A DNA stretch of 32,327 nt from Acidimicrobiaceae bacterium (GCA_002720485.1 PBIQ01000005.1:1-32327), one strand, 5' to 3'. Shown: positions 8,079 to 16,522, counted from the first letter of the stretch. Numbers and translations: made by a program. Notes: generated by a model from the letters alone, not told the origin.

Positions 8079-9629
8079 ATGGGAATAGAAACAACTGACC
8101 TATGGAATCTAGTTCTTAAACGTGCCGAACTCACCCCCGAGTCAGAAATGCTCATCGATGAACAAGGGCGAAGGCTAACATTCCTCGAATATAAGATCGC
8201 CTCCCAACAAATGGCAGCTGGTTTCCACGAACTAGGGGTCAAAGAAGGCGATGTAGTAACTTGGGAACTCCCCACATGGATAGAAACCATTGTCTTAGCC
8301 GCCGCTCTAAGCCGTTTAGGTGCAATCCAAAATCCGATCATTGCCATCTACCGAGAACGAGAGGTCGGATTCTGTGTAAAGCAAGCGAATGCATCATTTC
8401 TGATAACACCCAAAGAATACCGAGGATTTAATTTCGAAGAGATGGGCGCAAACATCGCCGCATCATCTGATCAGTTGACAGCTCTCGCTCTTGAACCTAA
8501 TAACTTTCCAACTGCTGACCCAGCGACACTTCCCACCTATACCGAAGGTGAAGAAAACGTATTACGGTGGCTCTGCTACACGTCGGGAACCACTTCGGAC
8601 CCTAAAGGCGCAAAGCATACCGACGCGTCTATTGCAGCGATAGGGAAAAGCATGGGGGAGAGGTTAGACGTCCAATTTGGAGACCGGCCGGCACTTGTTT
8701 TCCCATTCCCGCATATCGGAGGTCTGACATGGCTGTTTACGGCATTACAGACCGGAGCATCATTGATATGCGATGCCGCATTTGACCCTGTAAAGACAAC
8801 AGAGCTGCTCTCCCGAGAAGATTGCACACATCCCGGCGCAGGGACGCCCTTCCACATGGCGTACCTCAACGCCCAACGAGCAAACCCTTCAAAAAAACTT
8901 TTCCCGAATGTAAAAAACTTCCCTGGAGGAGGTGCGCCTAAACCCGTCACCCTCCATGCTGAAGTGAAAGCGGAACTAGGAGGAAGCGGCATCGTCTCCG
9001 GATGGGGACTCACGGAAGCCCCAATACTCACAATGGGGGCAGATACAGACCCTGATGACAAACTTGCCACATCAGAAGGAAAGCCCATGCCCGGAGTAGA
9101 CCTTATCGCCGTTAAGGCAGATGGATCTGTCGCCCGATCAGGAGAAGAAGGAGAGTTGCGAGCAAAAGCACCCCAACTTATGCTCGGCTACCTTGATGCA
9201 TCCCTCGATAAAGAAGCCTTTGATGACAATGGGTATTTCCGGACCGGTGATCTAGGAATTATCGACCAAGACGGATACGTCGTGATTTCTGGACGGCTAA
9301 AAGACGTCATCATACGCCACGGCGAAAATATTTCAGCCAAAGAAGTAGAAGACCTTCTCTTCGACCACCCACAGATCGCAGATGTAGCAGTCATCGGCCT
9401 ACCAGATCCGGTTACCGGTGAACGAGCATGCGCTGTGGTATCCATTGTCGAAGGACAAGACCCTATCACCCTGACTGAGCTTCATGCGTACTTGGAAAAC
9501 GCCGGCCTCAGAAAAAACGCCATACCCGAGCAGTTAGGTACTGTCGAATCGATTCCTAGAAACCCCTCAGGAAAAATCACCAAAAACGTCTTACAAGAAC
9601 AGTTCACGAATGTACCTTTCGAACGCTAA
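8079..9629 (+). CDS. AMP-forming acyl-CoA synthetase (FadD17-like)
   Basis: A 516-residue ANL-superfamily enzyme that activates a carboxylic acid to its CoA thioester through an acyl-adenylate. The P-loop 'YTSGTTSDPKGAKH' is at residues 167-180, 'GWGLTEAP' is the A5-type motif, 'RTGDLGIIDQDGYVVISGRLKD' holds the ribose-binding Asp and the hinge, and 'PRNPSGKITK' places the catalytic lysine at K499. Length and motifs suit medium- or ring-bearing acyl substrates such as FadD3/FadD17 or cyclohexanecarboxylate ligases. It starts behind an AGGGGA site. With SDR and dehydrogenase genes nearby it likely supplies their CoA ester; the steroid-type substrate is inference. Its stop touches the stop of the convergent next gene with no spacer. 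Confidence 0.92.
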   Translation: MGIETTDLWNLVLKRAELTPESEMLIDEQGRRLTFLEYKIASQQMAAGFHELGVKEGDVVTWELPTWIETIVLAAALSRLGAIQNPIIAIYREREVGFCVKQANASFLITPKEYRGFNFEEMGANIAASSDQLTALALEPNNFPTADPATLPTYTEGEENVLRWLCYTSGTTSDPKGAKHTDASIAAIGKSMGERLDVQFGDRPALVFPFPHIGGLTWLFTALQTGASLICDAAFDPVKTTELLSREDCTHPGAGTPFHMAYLNAQRANPSKKLFPNVKNFPGGGAPKPVTLHAEVKAELGGSGIVSGWGLTEAPILTMGADTDPDDKLATSEGKPMPGVDLIAVKADGSVARSGEEGELRAKAPQLMLGYLDASLDKEAFDDNGYFRTGDLGIIDQDGYVVISGRLKDVIIRHGENISAKEVEDLLFDHPQIADVAVIGLPDPVTGERACAVVSIVEGQDPITLTELHAYLENAGLRKNAIPEQLGTVESIPRNPSGKITKNVLQEQFTNVPFER

Positions 9630-10643
9630 TTAAGAATTTTTGACGCCCCGAACCAAGTCAGTAAGCCAAGAAGGGTCGATGCCCTGAGGAATAGATAAGG
9701 CAACCCGATCAGCGGTTTGTCCGAACCGTTCGGCAAGCTGCGCACCAACTTCGTAAGGTGTCCCGACAACCGACAGAGCCTGCAAATGCTCTCGGGTAAA
9801 GAGATCTCCCAACTTTTCCCACTTTCCTTCTTTAGTCATCTGACGCAGCTCAGGTTGAAGCTCACCCCATCCGTGAGTTTCTAGGACAGGTCGATACGCT
9901 GGCGTTGACCCATAGAACCCAAGCATCCCACGGACGGTAGATTCAGCTCGCTCCTTGCTTTCATCCGTTCCATCATGAACCCCGACGATAGCTCCAACAA
10001 TAAGCGTGAAACTGGAAGCATCCTTCCCTTGAGAACTCAATCCGGTCATCATGTTTGGAATTGTGTGCTTTGTAAGATGCTCCTGTGAGGTAAAGGGGTG
10101 AACGAGAAGCCCATCAGCGCACGCTCCTGCTAGCTGTGTCATTTTCGGCCCTAAAGCTGCAAGCCAGACTGGTGGAGGGCCGCATTGGAGAGGGCTCGGA
10201 GTCAGCATCGGAGATGAAAGGGTGTGTCGAGTCCATTCTCCTTCAAAGCTAAGTGGCGTCTCATGCTGCCATGAATCAAAAATCGCCTTAGTCGCCTCTA
10301 TTATTTCACGCATTTGACGAAGCGGACTCTCCCAGACAGAACCATACCGGTTCTCGATATGGGGCCGTATCTGAGATCCCAGCCCCAACGCAAACCGTCC
10401 ACCAGTCAATCGTTGCAAATCCCAAGCTTGATAGGCGAGGTGCATCGGGCTTCGAGGAATCGCGACAGCAATGTTCGTATACAGCATGCCATTGGTGGAA
10501 GTTCCAGCCCTCACCAGCGGAAAGAAAACATCGCCTTTCCCTTCATAGGTAAATAAACCATCAGCGCCGGAAGCGTCCAAATCCTTTGCAGTTTCCGCAT
10601 TGTTTTCCAAATTTGTGTTCAATAACACATCAACGGCAATCAT
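9630..10643 (-). CDS. LLM-class F420-dependent oxidoreductase (TIGR03617-like)
   Basis: A luciferase-like monooxygenase fold protein (TIM barrel) of the F420-dependent group. N-terminal 'MIAVDVLLNTNLENNAETAKDL', the strand 'GRFALGLGSQIRPHIENRYG', 'PPPVWLAALGPKMTQLAG' and 'ADGLLVHPFTS' are characteristic of the TIGR03617 subgroup. The frame extends upstream to 10679, but ATG 10643 matches the family N-terminus and yields 337 residues. F420 use is family knowledge. A similar protein (Rv3520c) sits beside the ltp4-ltp3 genes in mycobacteria, and here the DUF35/thiolase operon lies 1.7 kb to the right, which supports a role in the same catabolic route. The reaction is unknown. Confidence 0.88.
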   Translation of the reverse strand: MIAVDVLLNTNLENNAETAKDLDASGADGLFTYEGKGDVFFPLVRAGTSTNGMLYTNIAVAIPRSPMHLAYQAWDLQRLTGGRFALGLGSQIRPHIENRYGSVWESPLRQMREIIEATKAIFDSWQHETPLSFEGEWTRHTLSSPMLTPSPLQCGPPPVWLAALGPKMTQLAGACADGLLVHPFTSQEHLTKHTIPNMMTGLSSQGKDASSFTLIVGAIVGVHDGTDESKERAESTVRGMLGFYGSTPAYRPVLETHGWGELQPELRQMTKEGKWEKLGDLFTREHLQALSVVGTPYEVGAQLAERFGQTADRVALSIPQGIDPSWLTDLVRGVKNS

Positions 10644-10684
10644 TGAGCAAACACTACCGCCGGACTGAGAAGAGAACACACTTG

Positions 10685-11149
10685 TTAGAAATTTTCACTG
10701 CTCTCACCTGAAGTGGCCTTATGGCTATCATCGTTTCTCGTTGCTTCAAAGTCTCGTTCTTCTATCGGCCGCATCAGAATATCGATAGCGGTCCATAAGG
10801 TTTTCGAATTTGGATAAAAGAGAATTGGAACGACACCGAAAGAAGCAGCAAACCAAAAAACCCATATTCCTGTTGGAATATCCGGATAGGTAACATAGAA
10901 AAAAACGGAAAGTCCTGCGACAAGCAGAAGTACAGAAACAATGGTGTTAATCCCAACAGCACCTATCCAGTGGCCTTCAACCCGTTCAAAGTGAAGCCGA
11001 CAACGAGGGTAGTGCGTCGCCATATGGACCCACTTCTTAAATAACTTCCTCTGCCCACACAAAGGGCAAGCCTTTGTTGACCCTCGCCACAACAGCTTCA
11101 ATAACTCCCTTTCCCTAAAGGGGGCTTCATTGTTTCTTCTATCCCTCAT
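10685..11149 (-). CDS. DUF983 family membrane protein with degenerate zinc ribbon
   Basis: A DUF983-type protein of about 154 residues: a short cytoplasmic zinc-ribbon-like head followed by two membrane helices. 'KACPLCGQRKLFKKW' provides a CxxC pair (C28, C31 from ATG 11149), but the second pair reads 'YPRCRLHFERVEGHWIGA', keeping one cysteine and losing the other. Hydrophobic segments follow at roughly residues 66-85 and 92-112. ATG 11179 is an alternative start; neither has a ribosome-binding site, and TATACT at 11165-11160 on the minus strand could be a -10 element serving a nearly leaderless mRNA from 11149. Divergent from the alcohol dehydrogenase gene. Function of the family is unknown. 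Confidence 0.75.
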   Translation of the reverse strand: MRDRRNNEAPFRERELLKLLWRGSTKACPLCGQRKLFKKWVHMATHYPRCRLHFERVEGHWIGAVGINTIVSVLLLVAGLSVFFYVTYPDIPTGIWVFWFAASFGVVPILFYPNSKTLWTAIDILMRPIEERDFEATRNDDSHKATSGESSENF

Positions 11150-11253
11150 TAGTTCATAGAGTATAAATGCTGCTTTCATTAACGACGGTTTTTACATTTC
11201 GACTGCCAGAGCCTAACTTGTGCTTAGTAAGTCTGAACCAGATGGGAGCCCGC

Positions 11254-12336
11254 ATGCTTGCAGCAGTCCTTCGCAATACCGGCGATCAAGATCTAGATGT
11301 AACCGACACAATAGAAGTTAATGACCCAGGTCCCGATGACGTCGTAGTCAAGATTACCCATACTGGTGTATGCCATTCAGATGTCTCAGCTATGAACGGA
11401 ACAATCCCAACCGAATGCCCAGCAGTCCTAGGGCATGAGGGGGCTGGCATTATAGACGCTGTTGGCGACAACGTAACTGAAGTCGCAGTAGGTGACCACG
11501 TAATCGTAGTTTGGTCACCCCCATGTGGTGGATGCAGATTCTGCATCGATCACAAAAGCCCAAATTTATGCGTCACTGTCCAATTCGGTTCGATGATGCT
11601 GCCTCATTTCACCGAAGCAAATGTTCCCGTCCATGCAATGGCGGGCGCAGGAACATTCGCCGAAAAAACTCTTTTACCAAAACAAGCTGTCGTAAAAATC
11701 GACCCTGATATCCCGTTAGATATCGCATCATTAATTGGTTGCGGAGTCATGACAGGAGCAGGAGCTGCACTTAATACAGCAAAAATCACACCCGGATCTT
11801 CAGTGATCGTCTATGGCGCTGGCGGTGTAGGTGTTGCAGCTATCCAAGGCGCACGAATCGCAGGGGCTGCTGAAATTGTTGCAGTGGATCTTAACGACGC
11901 AAAACTTGATGATGCGAGAAGATTTGGTGCTACCCACGCAGTGAAACCTGAAGATGTTGACGGAGCTAAACTTGAAATAACTGGCGGAGATGGCTTTGAT
12001 TACGCCCTCGAATGTATCGGTAACCCTTTGACGATGCGAGCATCATTTGATGCGGTCCGGAGAGGCGGAACCGCATGTATCGTCGGCGTCGGAAGAATGG
12101 AAGAAATGGTTCAATTCAGCGCCTTCGAATTGTTCTTCAGCGAGAAAATCCTCGTTGGCTCCTACTATGGCGGAACTGACGTCAGAAGCGACTTCCACAA
12201 ACTGCTCAGATTATACAAACAGGGCAAACTAGACCTAGAAGGCATGATTACCCGACGGATAACGATAGATGAGATCAATCCAGCACTCGAAGCAGTACGA
12301 AACGGTGAAGTAATTCGACAAGTTATCGAGTTCTAA
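11254..12336 (+). CDS. Zinc-dependent alcohol dehydrogenase, class III-like
   Basis: A 360-residue medium-chain dehydrogenase. Catalytic zinc ligands are in 'GVCHSDVSAM' and 'GHEGAGII'; all four structural-zinc cysteines appear in 'PPCGGCRFCIDHKSPNLC'; the cofactor site is 'VYGAGGVGVAAIQGARIAG' followed by 'AVDLND', whose Asp indicates NAD(H). The frame is open from 11167, but ATG 11254 is chosen because GGGAG (11244-11248) lies five bases before it and the family starts 'MLAAVLRNTG'. Homologues include mycothiol- or glutathione-linked formaldehyde dehydrogenases and general aliphatic alcohol dehydrogenases. It sits 29 bases before the DUF35/thiolase operon, so it may oxidise an alcohol intermediate of that pathway; substrate unproven. 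Confidence 0.92.
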   Translation: MLAAVLRNTGDQDLDVTDTIEVNDPGPDDVVVKITHTGVCHSDVSAMNGTIPTECPAVLGHEGAGIIDAVGDNVTEVAVGDHVIVVWSPPCGGCRFCIDHKSPNLCVTVQFGSMMLPHFTEANVPVHAMAGAGTFAEKTLLPKQAVVKIDPDIPLDIASLIGCGVMTGAGAALNTAKITPGSSVIVYGAGGVGVAAIQGARIAGAAEIVAVDLNDAKLDDARRFGATHAVKPEDVDGAKLEITGGDGFDYALECIGNPLTMRASFDAVRRGGTACIVGVGRMEEMVQFSAFELFFSEKILVGSYYGGTDVRSDFHKLLRLYKQGKLDLEGMITRRITIDEINPALEAVRNGEVIRQVIEF

Positions 12337-12365
12337 CGAGAAGATACTTCACATAAGGAAATCAA

Positions 12366-12821
12366 GTGGAATCAACCGAACGTCTCAGCGCCCCACTCGT
12401 TCTCGAGTATCCCTTCACACGGACAACAGGCCCTGTGATCGGAGCGTTCCTAACTGGACTTCGTGAGAAAATCGTTCTCGGCATTAAACGACATGACGGA
12501 ACTGTCCTAGTCCCACCAACAGAATATGACCCGGAAACTTCCGAAACCCTAACGGAGATGGTCGAAGTAGCCCAACAAGGTGAAGTAACCACGTGGACAT
12601 GGGTCCAAGAACCACGCCCCCAGTCACCGTGGGACTCTCCACACGCACTAGCGATGATCAAGCTAGAAGGCGCCGACACTCCAATGTTACATGCCGTTCT
12701 CGCTGATGGCCCTGAAGAACTAGAAGTTGGAATGAAGGTGCGTATCAAATGGAGAGAAGTCACCGAGGGCCACATAAAAGACATTGAAGGCTTCATCCCT
12801 ATTGGAGAGAACAATGACTGA
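12366..12821 (+). CDS. DUF35-like OB-fold protein, first of tandem pair, no cysteines
   Basis: A 151-residue protein of the DUF35 (thiolase-associated OB-fold) type. The N-terminal helix 'LEYPFTRTTGPVIGAFLTGLREKIVLGIKRHDGTVLVPP' is the standard entry, where family members normally show a rubredoxin-like zinc ribbon (CxxC...CxxC). This protein has no cysteine at all; 'TVLVPPTEYDPET' occupies that place. The OB strands follow ('TWTWVQE', 'ALAMIKLEGADTPMLHAVL', 'GMKVRIKWRE'). GTG 12366 is the start, behind AAGGAA. Its end overlaps the next gene by eight bases. DUF35 proteins bind thiolase-like enzymes and can be needed for their activity, as with ChsH2-Ltp2; here the two thiolase-like genes lie directly downstream. 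Confidence 0.85.
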   Translation: MESTERLSAPLVLEYPFTRTTGPVIGAFLTGLREKIVLGIKRHDGTVLVPPTEYDPETSETLTEMVEVAQQGEVTTWTWVQEPRPQSPWDSPHALAMIKLEGADTPMLHAVLADGPEELEVGMKVRIKWREVTEGHIKDIEGFIPIGENND

Positions 12822-13368
12822 CGTCAGCGTACCGTCATCACTTGATGGGGTAGAGCCAGTTCAGTCTGTACGAACTCCGATCCGCTTGGAGTATACGTTC
12901 ACTCCCGGCGTGGCAGCCCAAACATACTTGCGGGAATTCGCTAACAAAAAAATTCTCGGCGTTGTTTCACCCGTCGATGGCGCAGTCCTTGTCCCTCCAA
13001 GAGGGGCCGATTCCAGACATGGTGCGCTTTGTGACGAGTTTATTGAAATGCCGCACACAGGCCACGTCGGATCGTTTTGTGTGACAAACGTTCCCATTCC
13101 AGGAAGAGATCTCGACCTCCCATATATTTCAGCGTGTATATTTCTTGATGGCGCAGACATCGGATTCCTAAACCTTGTTGCTGAATGCCCACCCGAGGAA
13201 TGCCGGATCGGGATGAGAGTCGAAGCAGTTTGGAAACCGGATGAAGAGATAGGAATGACAGCCGAAAATATTCTGTATTGGCGACCAACTGGTGAGCCAG
13301 ATATACCTTTTGGGGCCGCAGGAGTTCGAGGTTGGCATGTGCGGGAAGAAGGTGAAGCCAATGCGTAA
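12814..13368 (+). CDS. DUF35-like OB-fold protein, second of tandem pair
   Basis: A 184-residue second DUF35-type protein. 'RLEYTFTPGVAAQTYLREFANKKILGVVSPVDGAVLVPPRG' is the N-terminal helix and strand, again without the zinc-ribbon cysteines; OB strands include 'GSFCVTNVPIPG', 'YISACIFLDGADIGFLNLVAE' and 'GMRVEAVWKPDE'. The C-terminal tail ('ENILYWRPTGEPDIPFG') is longer than in the first copy. ATG 12814 is preferred over the upstream ATG 12784 because GGAGAG at 12804-12809 fits it; it overlaps the previous stop by eight bases, and its own stop overlaps the thiolase-like start by eight bases. The two neighbours may be the split equivalent of a single two-domain protein such as mycobacterial Rv3521 (about 300 residues, from memory). 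Confidence 0.85.
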   Translation: MTDVSVPSSLDGVEPVQSVRTPIRLEYTFTPGVAAQTYLREFANKKILGVVSPVDGAVLVPPRGADSRHGALCDEFIEMPHTGHVGSFCVTNVPIPGRDLDLPYISACIFLDGADIGFLNLVAECPPEECRIGMRVEAVWKPDEEIGMTAENILYWRPTGEPDIPFGAAGVRGWHVREEGEANA

Positions 13369-14377
13369 AGTCGCTGTTGTCGCAGCCGCCAGCCGCCAAG
13401 AAGAAAAAATGTTAGACAATGAAGTCGAGATGATGGTCCCACTCATTACTGACGTACGAACGCAAACAGGACTTGACCAAACCGATATCTGCTTTACCTG
13501 CTCAGGAAGTTCAGATTTTCTTGCCGGCCAGGCGTTCTCCTTTGTGATGACCCTCGACGCAGTTGGCCCTGTCCCCCCAATTGCTGAAAGCCACGTAGAA
13601 ATGGACGGGGCATGGGCGCTTTATGAAACATGGGTGAAATTCCAGATGGGCGTTATCGATACAGCCCTTGTGTACTCCTATGGCAAACCCTCTCCCGGAT
13701 CGCTGCAAGACGTTCTCTCTACCCAACTTGACCCATACTATGTAGCTCCCCTCTGGCCAGACGCACACTCAGTAGCAGCGTTACAAGCACGACTATTGCT
13801 TGAACAAGGGGCCATCACGCCAGACGAACTGGCAGATTGTGCCGTTAGAACAGGAACAGCCGAGAATAGAGAAGACTACTTTTCACAGCCCCTTCTATCA
13901 GATCCTCTTAGAGAAGCAGACTGTCCGACATACGCCGATGGGGGCGTAGCGCTCATCCTAGCCTCCGAAGAAAAAGCAGATGAACTCTGCGACCGGCCAG
14001 CATGGATCACTGGAATCGATCATCGTATCGATGCGCACCACTTCGGGGCAAGGGACTTCACCGCTGTTCCTTCAGTTCGACTTGCCGCCCAGAACGCAGG
14101 CGTACACGATGGCCCTATAGACTCCACTGAGTTACATGCGGCATATACCACCCATGACCTCCTTCTGAGGAAAGAAATGGGACTAGGTATACCCGACACC
14201 CCACAACGGTCATACCCCATCCAAGCTGACACGCTCATGGCTTCTGGACTTCTACGAATAGCCGAAGCGGCAAGATCTATTTGGGATGGCAGCGCAAACA
14301 GGGTCCTCGCCCACGCCACAGCCGGACCAATACTGCAACAGAATCTAGTTTGTGTTCTCGAAGGAAAAGAGAACTAA
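13361..14377 (+). CDS. Thiolase-like protein lacking catalytic cysteine (Ltp4-like)
   Basis: A 338-residue thiolase-fold protein. 'KVAVVAAASRQEEKMLDNEVEMMVPLI' is the N-terminal strand-helix; the loop where thiolases carry the nucleophilic Cys ('NxCxSG') reads 'SHVEMDGAWALYETW', with Glu or Met at that place. The C-terminal 'CxGGG' region reads 'LAHATAGPILQQN', also without Cys. 'SYGKPSPGS' and 'YADGGVALILAS' are family-typical. ATG 13361 is chosen because GAAGGTGAAG precedes it and the family N-terminus begins there; an open frame continues upstream to 13292. Ordinary thiolase chemistry is therefore unlikely. By size and order it resembles mycobacterial Ltp4, paired with the next gene. Retro-aldol cleavage or a non-catalytic partner role are possibilities. 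Confidence 0.87.
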   Translation: MRKVAVVAAASRQEEKMLDNEVEMMVPLITDVRTQTGLDQTDICFTCSGSSDFLAGQAFSFVMTLDAVGPVPPIAESHVEMDGAWALYETWVKFQMGVIDTALVYSYGKPSPGSLQDVLSTQLDPYYVAPLWPDAHSVAALQARLLLEQGAITPDELADCAVRTGTAENREDYFSQPLLSDPLREADCPTYADGGVALILASEEKADELCDRPAWITGIDHRIDAHHFGARDFTAVPSVRLAAQNAGVHDGPIDSTELHAAYTTHDLLLRKEMGLGIPDTPQRSYPIQADTLMASGLLRIAEAARSIWDGSANRVLAHATAGPILQQNLVCVLEGKEN

Positions 14378-15549
14378 TGGGCGCCGGAGGAGAAACTACA
14401 GCGGTTATCGGAATTGGGATGACAAATTTCTCAGCAACCCGAGGAGATGTCTCAATGCCTGGGCTCGTCCGAGAAGCAGCACTCAGAGCTTTAGAAGACG
14501 CTGGTATGGGATGGGACGACATCGATGCAGTAGTCATGGGGAAAGCACCGGACTTCTTCGAAGGTGTAATGATGCCAGAAATCTTTTTGGCAGAAGCCTT
14601 AGGATGCGTCGGGAAACCAATATTGCGCGTTCACACAGCCGGATCAGTCGGAGGATCAACAGCTCTCGTCGCCGCATCATTGGTTCATTCCGGAGTACAC
14701 AAAAAAGTGCTGACCGTAGCATGGGAAAAGCAGAGTGAATCAAATGCAATGTGGGCGCTAAGCCTCAAACAGCCCTTCCAAGTATCGATCAATGCCGGAG
14801 CAGGAGGATACTTCTCGCCCATTATTCGCCAATATATGGAAGAATCCAATGCCCCAGAGCTCATCGGCTGCATGGTCGCATTCAAAGATCGCCAACATGC
14901 CCTTTTGAACCCCTATGCCCACTTACACCAAACAGATTTAACGTTCGACCAAGTAGTGGAATCACCAATGCTTTGGGAGCCAATACGCTATTCCGAAACC
15001 TGCCCATCGTCCGACGGTGCAGCTGCGATGGTAATCGCACACGAGTCCATCGCAGACAAGTCACCAAACCCTGCATGGATACATGCAGGAGCAATGAGAA
15101 GCGAAGCGAACAACTTCCCCGGTCGAGATGAAGTCAACCCGCAGGCAAGCCGGGAATGCGCCGCAGACTTATGGGCCCAGGCAGGGATAACCAACCCGCG
15201 AGAAGAGATCGACGCGGCAGAACTGTACGTTCCTTTCAGCTGGTACGAACCAATGTGGTTAGAGAGTCTAGGATTCTGCGACAGGGGAGACGGTTGGAAA
15301 ATGGTCGAATCCGGTGCAACCCATATTGATGGCGGTGACCTCCCAGTCAATTGCTCCGGAGGCGTATTGTCTTCAAACCCAATCGGAGCATCAGGAATGA
15401 TTCGATTCGCAGAAGCAGCACTACAAGTACGAGGGATGGCTGGCGACCACCAAGTTAAGGACGCCAGAAAAGCACTCGGTCACGCATATGGTGGAGGAGC
15501 CCAATATTTCGCCATGTGGGTCGTAGGAGCCGATAAACCCACCAACTAG
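14377..15549 (+). CDS. Thiolase-like protein with C-terminal YGG motif (Ltp3-like)
   Basis: A 390-residue thiolase-superfamily protein sharing one base (TAATG) with the preceding gene. N-terminal 'TTAVIGIGMTNFSATRGDV' is typical of the SCP-x/lipid-transfer thiolases. The nucleophile loop is 'RVHTAGSVGGSTALVAA', with Gly or Ser instead of Cys. Near the end 'GHAYGGGAQYFAMWVV' has Tyr-Gly-Gly where thiolases have Cys-x-Gly-Gly; a YGG tyrosine is a feature of the Ltp2-type steroid side-chain aldolases. 'ELYVPFSWYEPMWLESLGFC' and 'GGVLSSNPIGASGM' match the family's late motifs. I infer a CoA-thioester retro-aldolase acting with the upstream thiolase-like and DUF35 proteins. The longer upstream frame from 14281 is discarded. 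Confidence 0.88.
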   Translation: MGAGGETTAVIGIGMTNFSATRGDVSMPGLVREAALRALEDAGMGWDDIDAVVMGKAPDFFEGVMMPEIFLAEALGCVGKPILRVHTAGSVGGSTALVAASLVHSGVHKKVLTVAWEKQSESNAMWALSLKQPFQVSINAGAGGYFSPIIRQYMEESNAPELIGCMVAFKDRQHALLNPYAHLHQTDLTFDQVVESPMLWEPIRYSETCPSSDGAAAMVIAHESIADKSPNPAWIHAGAMRSEANNFPGRDEVNPQASRECAADLWAQAGITNPREEIDAAELYVPFSWYEPMWLESLGFCDRGDGWKMVESGATHIDGGDLPVNCSGGVLSSNPIGASGMIRFAEAALQVRGMAGDHQVKDARKALGHAYGGGAQYFAMWVVGADKPTN

Positions 15550-15567
15550 CTGATGTAGACTAGAAAT

Positions 15568-16257
15568 GTGGCTAACGCACTGCATCGATTAAAGTTTCCC
15601 GTTACAACAGTAGCGGTTAGTTTCCTTATGGTTGTCGGGGCCCTTACTGCCTGTTCCGGAAGTACAAACGGCGACATAGACGCTTACTGCGCACTTGTAG
15701 AGGACAACTTCGAAATAGGGTTAGCCAACAGTGGAATAGAGCTAGAGGACTTAGAAGCATTACTCGAAGTTTCACCTGACGAAATAGCAAACATTGTAGA
15801 GAAACTAAGAAACACTCTCGCAGATATTGCAGAAATCGATGAATTGGATCAGTTATTCGCTGCGACATTCGATCCTGATGCGCTAGTAGCGCAACAAAAA
15901 TTTGAAATTTTCAATGCAGATGAATGTGGGATTAGCGTTGAAGCTATCGCTGCCGCCTTAAAGGCGAATCAGGACCTCATTCAAGGTGAGCTGGTTCAAT
16001 TCCTTGAAGACAACAATATTTCATCGTTATGGACCGGAGACGTGAATATTTCGCTCGTCTTTGACGGCCTCACTATCCAAGGAGCTCAAGTGACGTTCCT
16101 CACACCTTCGGAGCAAGGGCAAGCTCTGAGCGTTTGCCATGCAATAAGCCTCTGGATGTACGCCCTAAAAGAGGCAGAAGGATCGATACTCATATTTGAA
16201 GACTCACGAGAAATTGTCCGCAGAAATGCTTCAGATACTAAATGTGTCGAAGTTTAA
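15568..16257 (+). CDS. Secreted lipoprotein of unknown function
   Basis: A 229-residue protein starting at GTG 15568. Residues 1-28 form a lipoprotein signal peptide (basic 'LHRLKFP', hydrophobic core, lipobox 'LTAC' with C29), so it is probably anchored to the outer face of the cytoplasmic membrane. The mature part is acidic with helical stretches ('LEDLEALLEVSPDEIANIVEKL') and a few cysteines ('YCALVED', 'DECGIS', 'SVCHAIS', 'TKCVEV') that might form disulfides. I recognise no family. An ATG at 15566 is out of frame. It sits 18 bases after the thiolase operon, but base composition differs from the genes to its left and co-function is not implied. Confidence 0.75.
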   Translation: MANALHRLKFPVTTVAVSFLMVVGALTACSGSTNGDIDAYCALVEDNFEIGLANSGIELEDLEALLEVSPDEIANIVEKLRNTLADIAEIDELDQLFAATFDPDALVAQQKFEIFNADECGISVEAIAAALKANQDLIQGELVQFLEDNNISSLWTGDVNISLVFDGLTIQGAQVTFLTPSEQGQALSVCHAISLWMYALKEAEGSILIFEDSREIVRRNASDTKCVEV

Positions 16258-16321
16258 GCCGACTTACCATATGACCTGAAGAATAGGCTATCCTGTTGGC
16301 AGTCGGAATTTAGGAGGAATT

Positions 16322-16522
16322 GTGGGATTTCGTGTCGTAGTAGACTATGACCTATGTGAAAGTAACGCTATCTGTATGCAAGTTGCCCCTGAAGTGTTTG
16401 AAGTTCGTGATGACGACTTTCTTTATCTCCTCACGGAGGAGCCAGAAGAAGAACTTCGCGCAAAGGTCGAGGAATCAGCTCAACGCTGCCCGAAACAAGC
16501 CATCGCAATATCTGAGGGCTGA
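16322..16522 (+). CDS. [3Fe-4S]-type ferredoxin
   Basis: A 66-residue ferredoxin of the actinobacterial cytochrome P450-partner type. Cysteines are C12 and C18 in 'DLCESNAICMQVAPEVF' and C56 in 'RCPKQAI'; the position between the first two, where a fourth ligand would be in [4Fe-4S] forms, is N15. This C-x5-C...CP layout indicates a [3Fe-4S] cluster or an unusual variant. GTG 16322 is the start, behind a strong AGGAGG. The downstream FAD reductase lies in the same reading frame right after the TGA stop, giving a redox pair that could feed a P450 or other oxygenase. None is in this window. Mycobacterial FdxD (Rv3503c), next to fadE26, is a comparable protein. Confidence 0.9.
   Translation: MGFRVVVDYDLCESNAICMQVAPEVFEVRDDDFLYLLTEEPEEELRAKVEESAQRCPKQAIAISEG

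Noticed and set aside
8576-9088. 170-codon minus-strand open frame
   Set aside because: Lies wholly within the acyl-CoA synthetase, is Ser/Pro/Ala-rich and shows no motif.
11170-11200. AAC/GTT inverted arrangement considered as a KstR site upstream of the alcohol dehydrogenase
   Set aside because: The half-sites are separated by four rather than two bases and flanks do not match.
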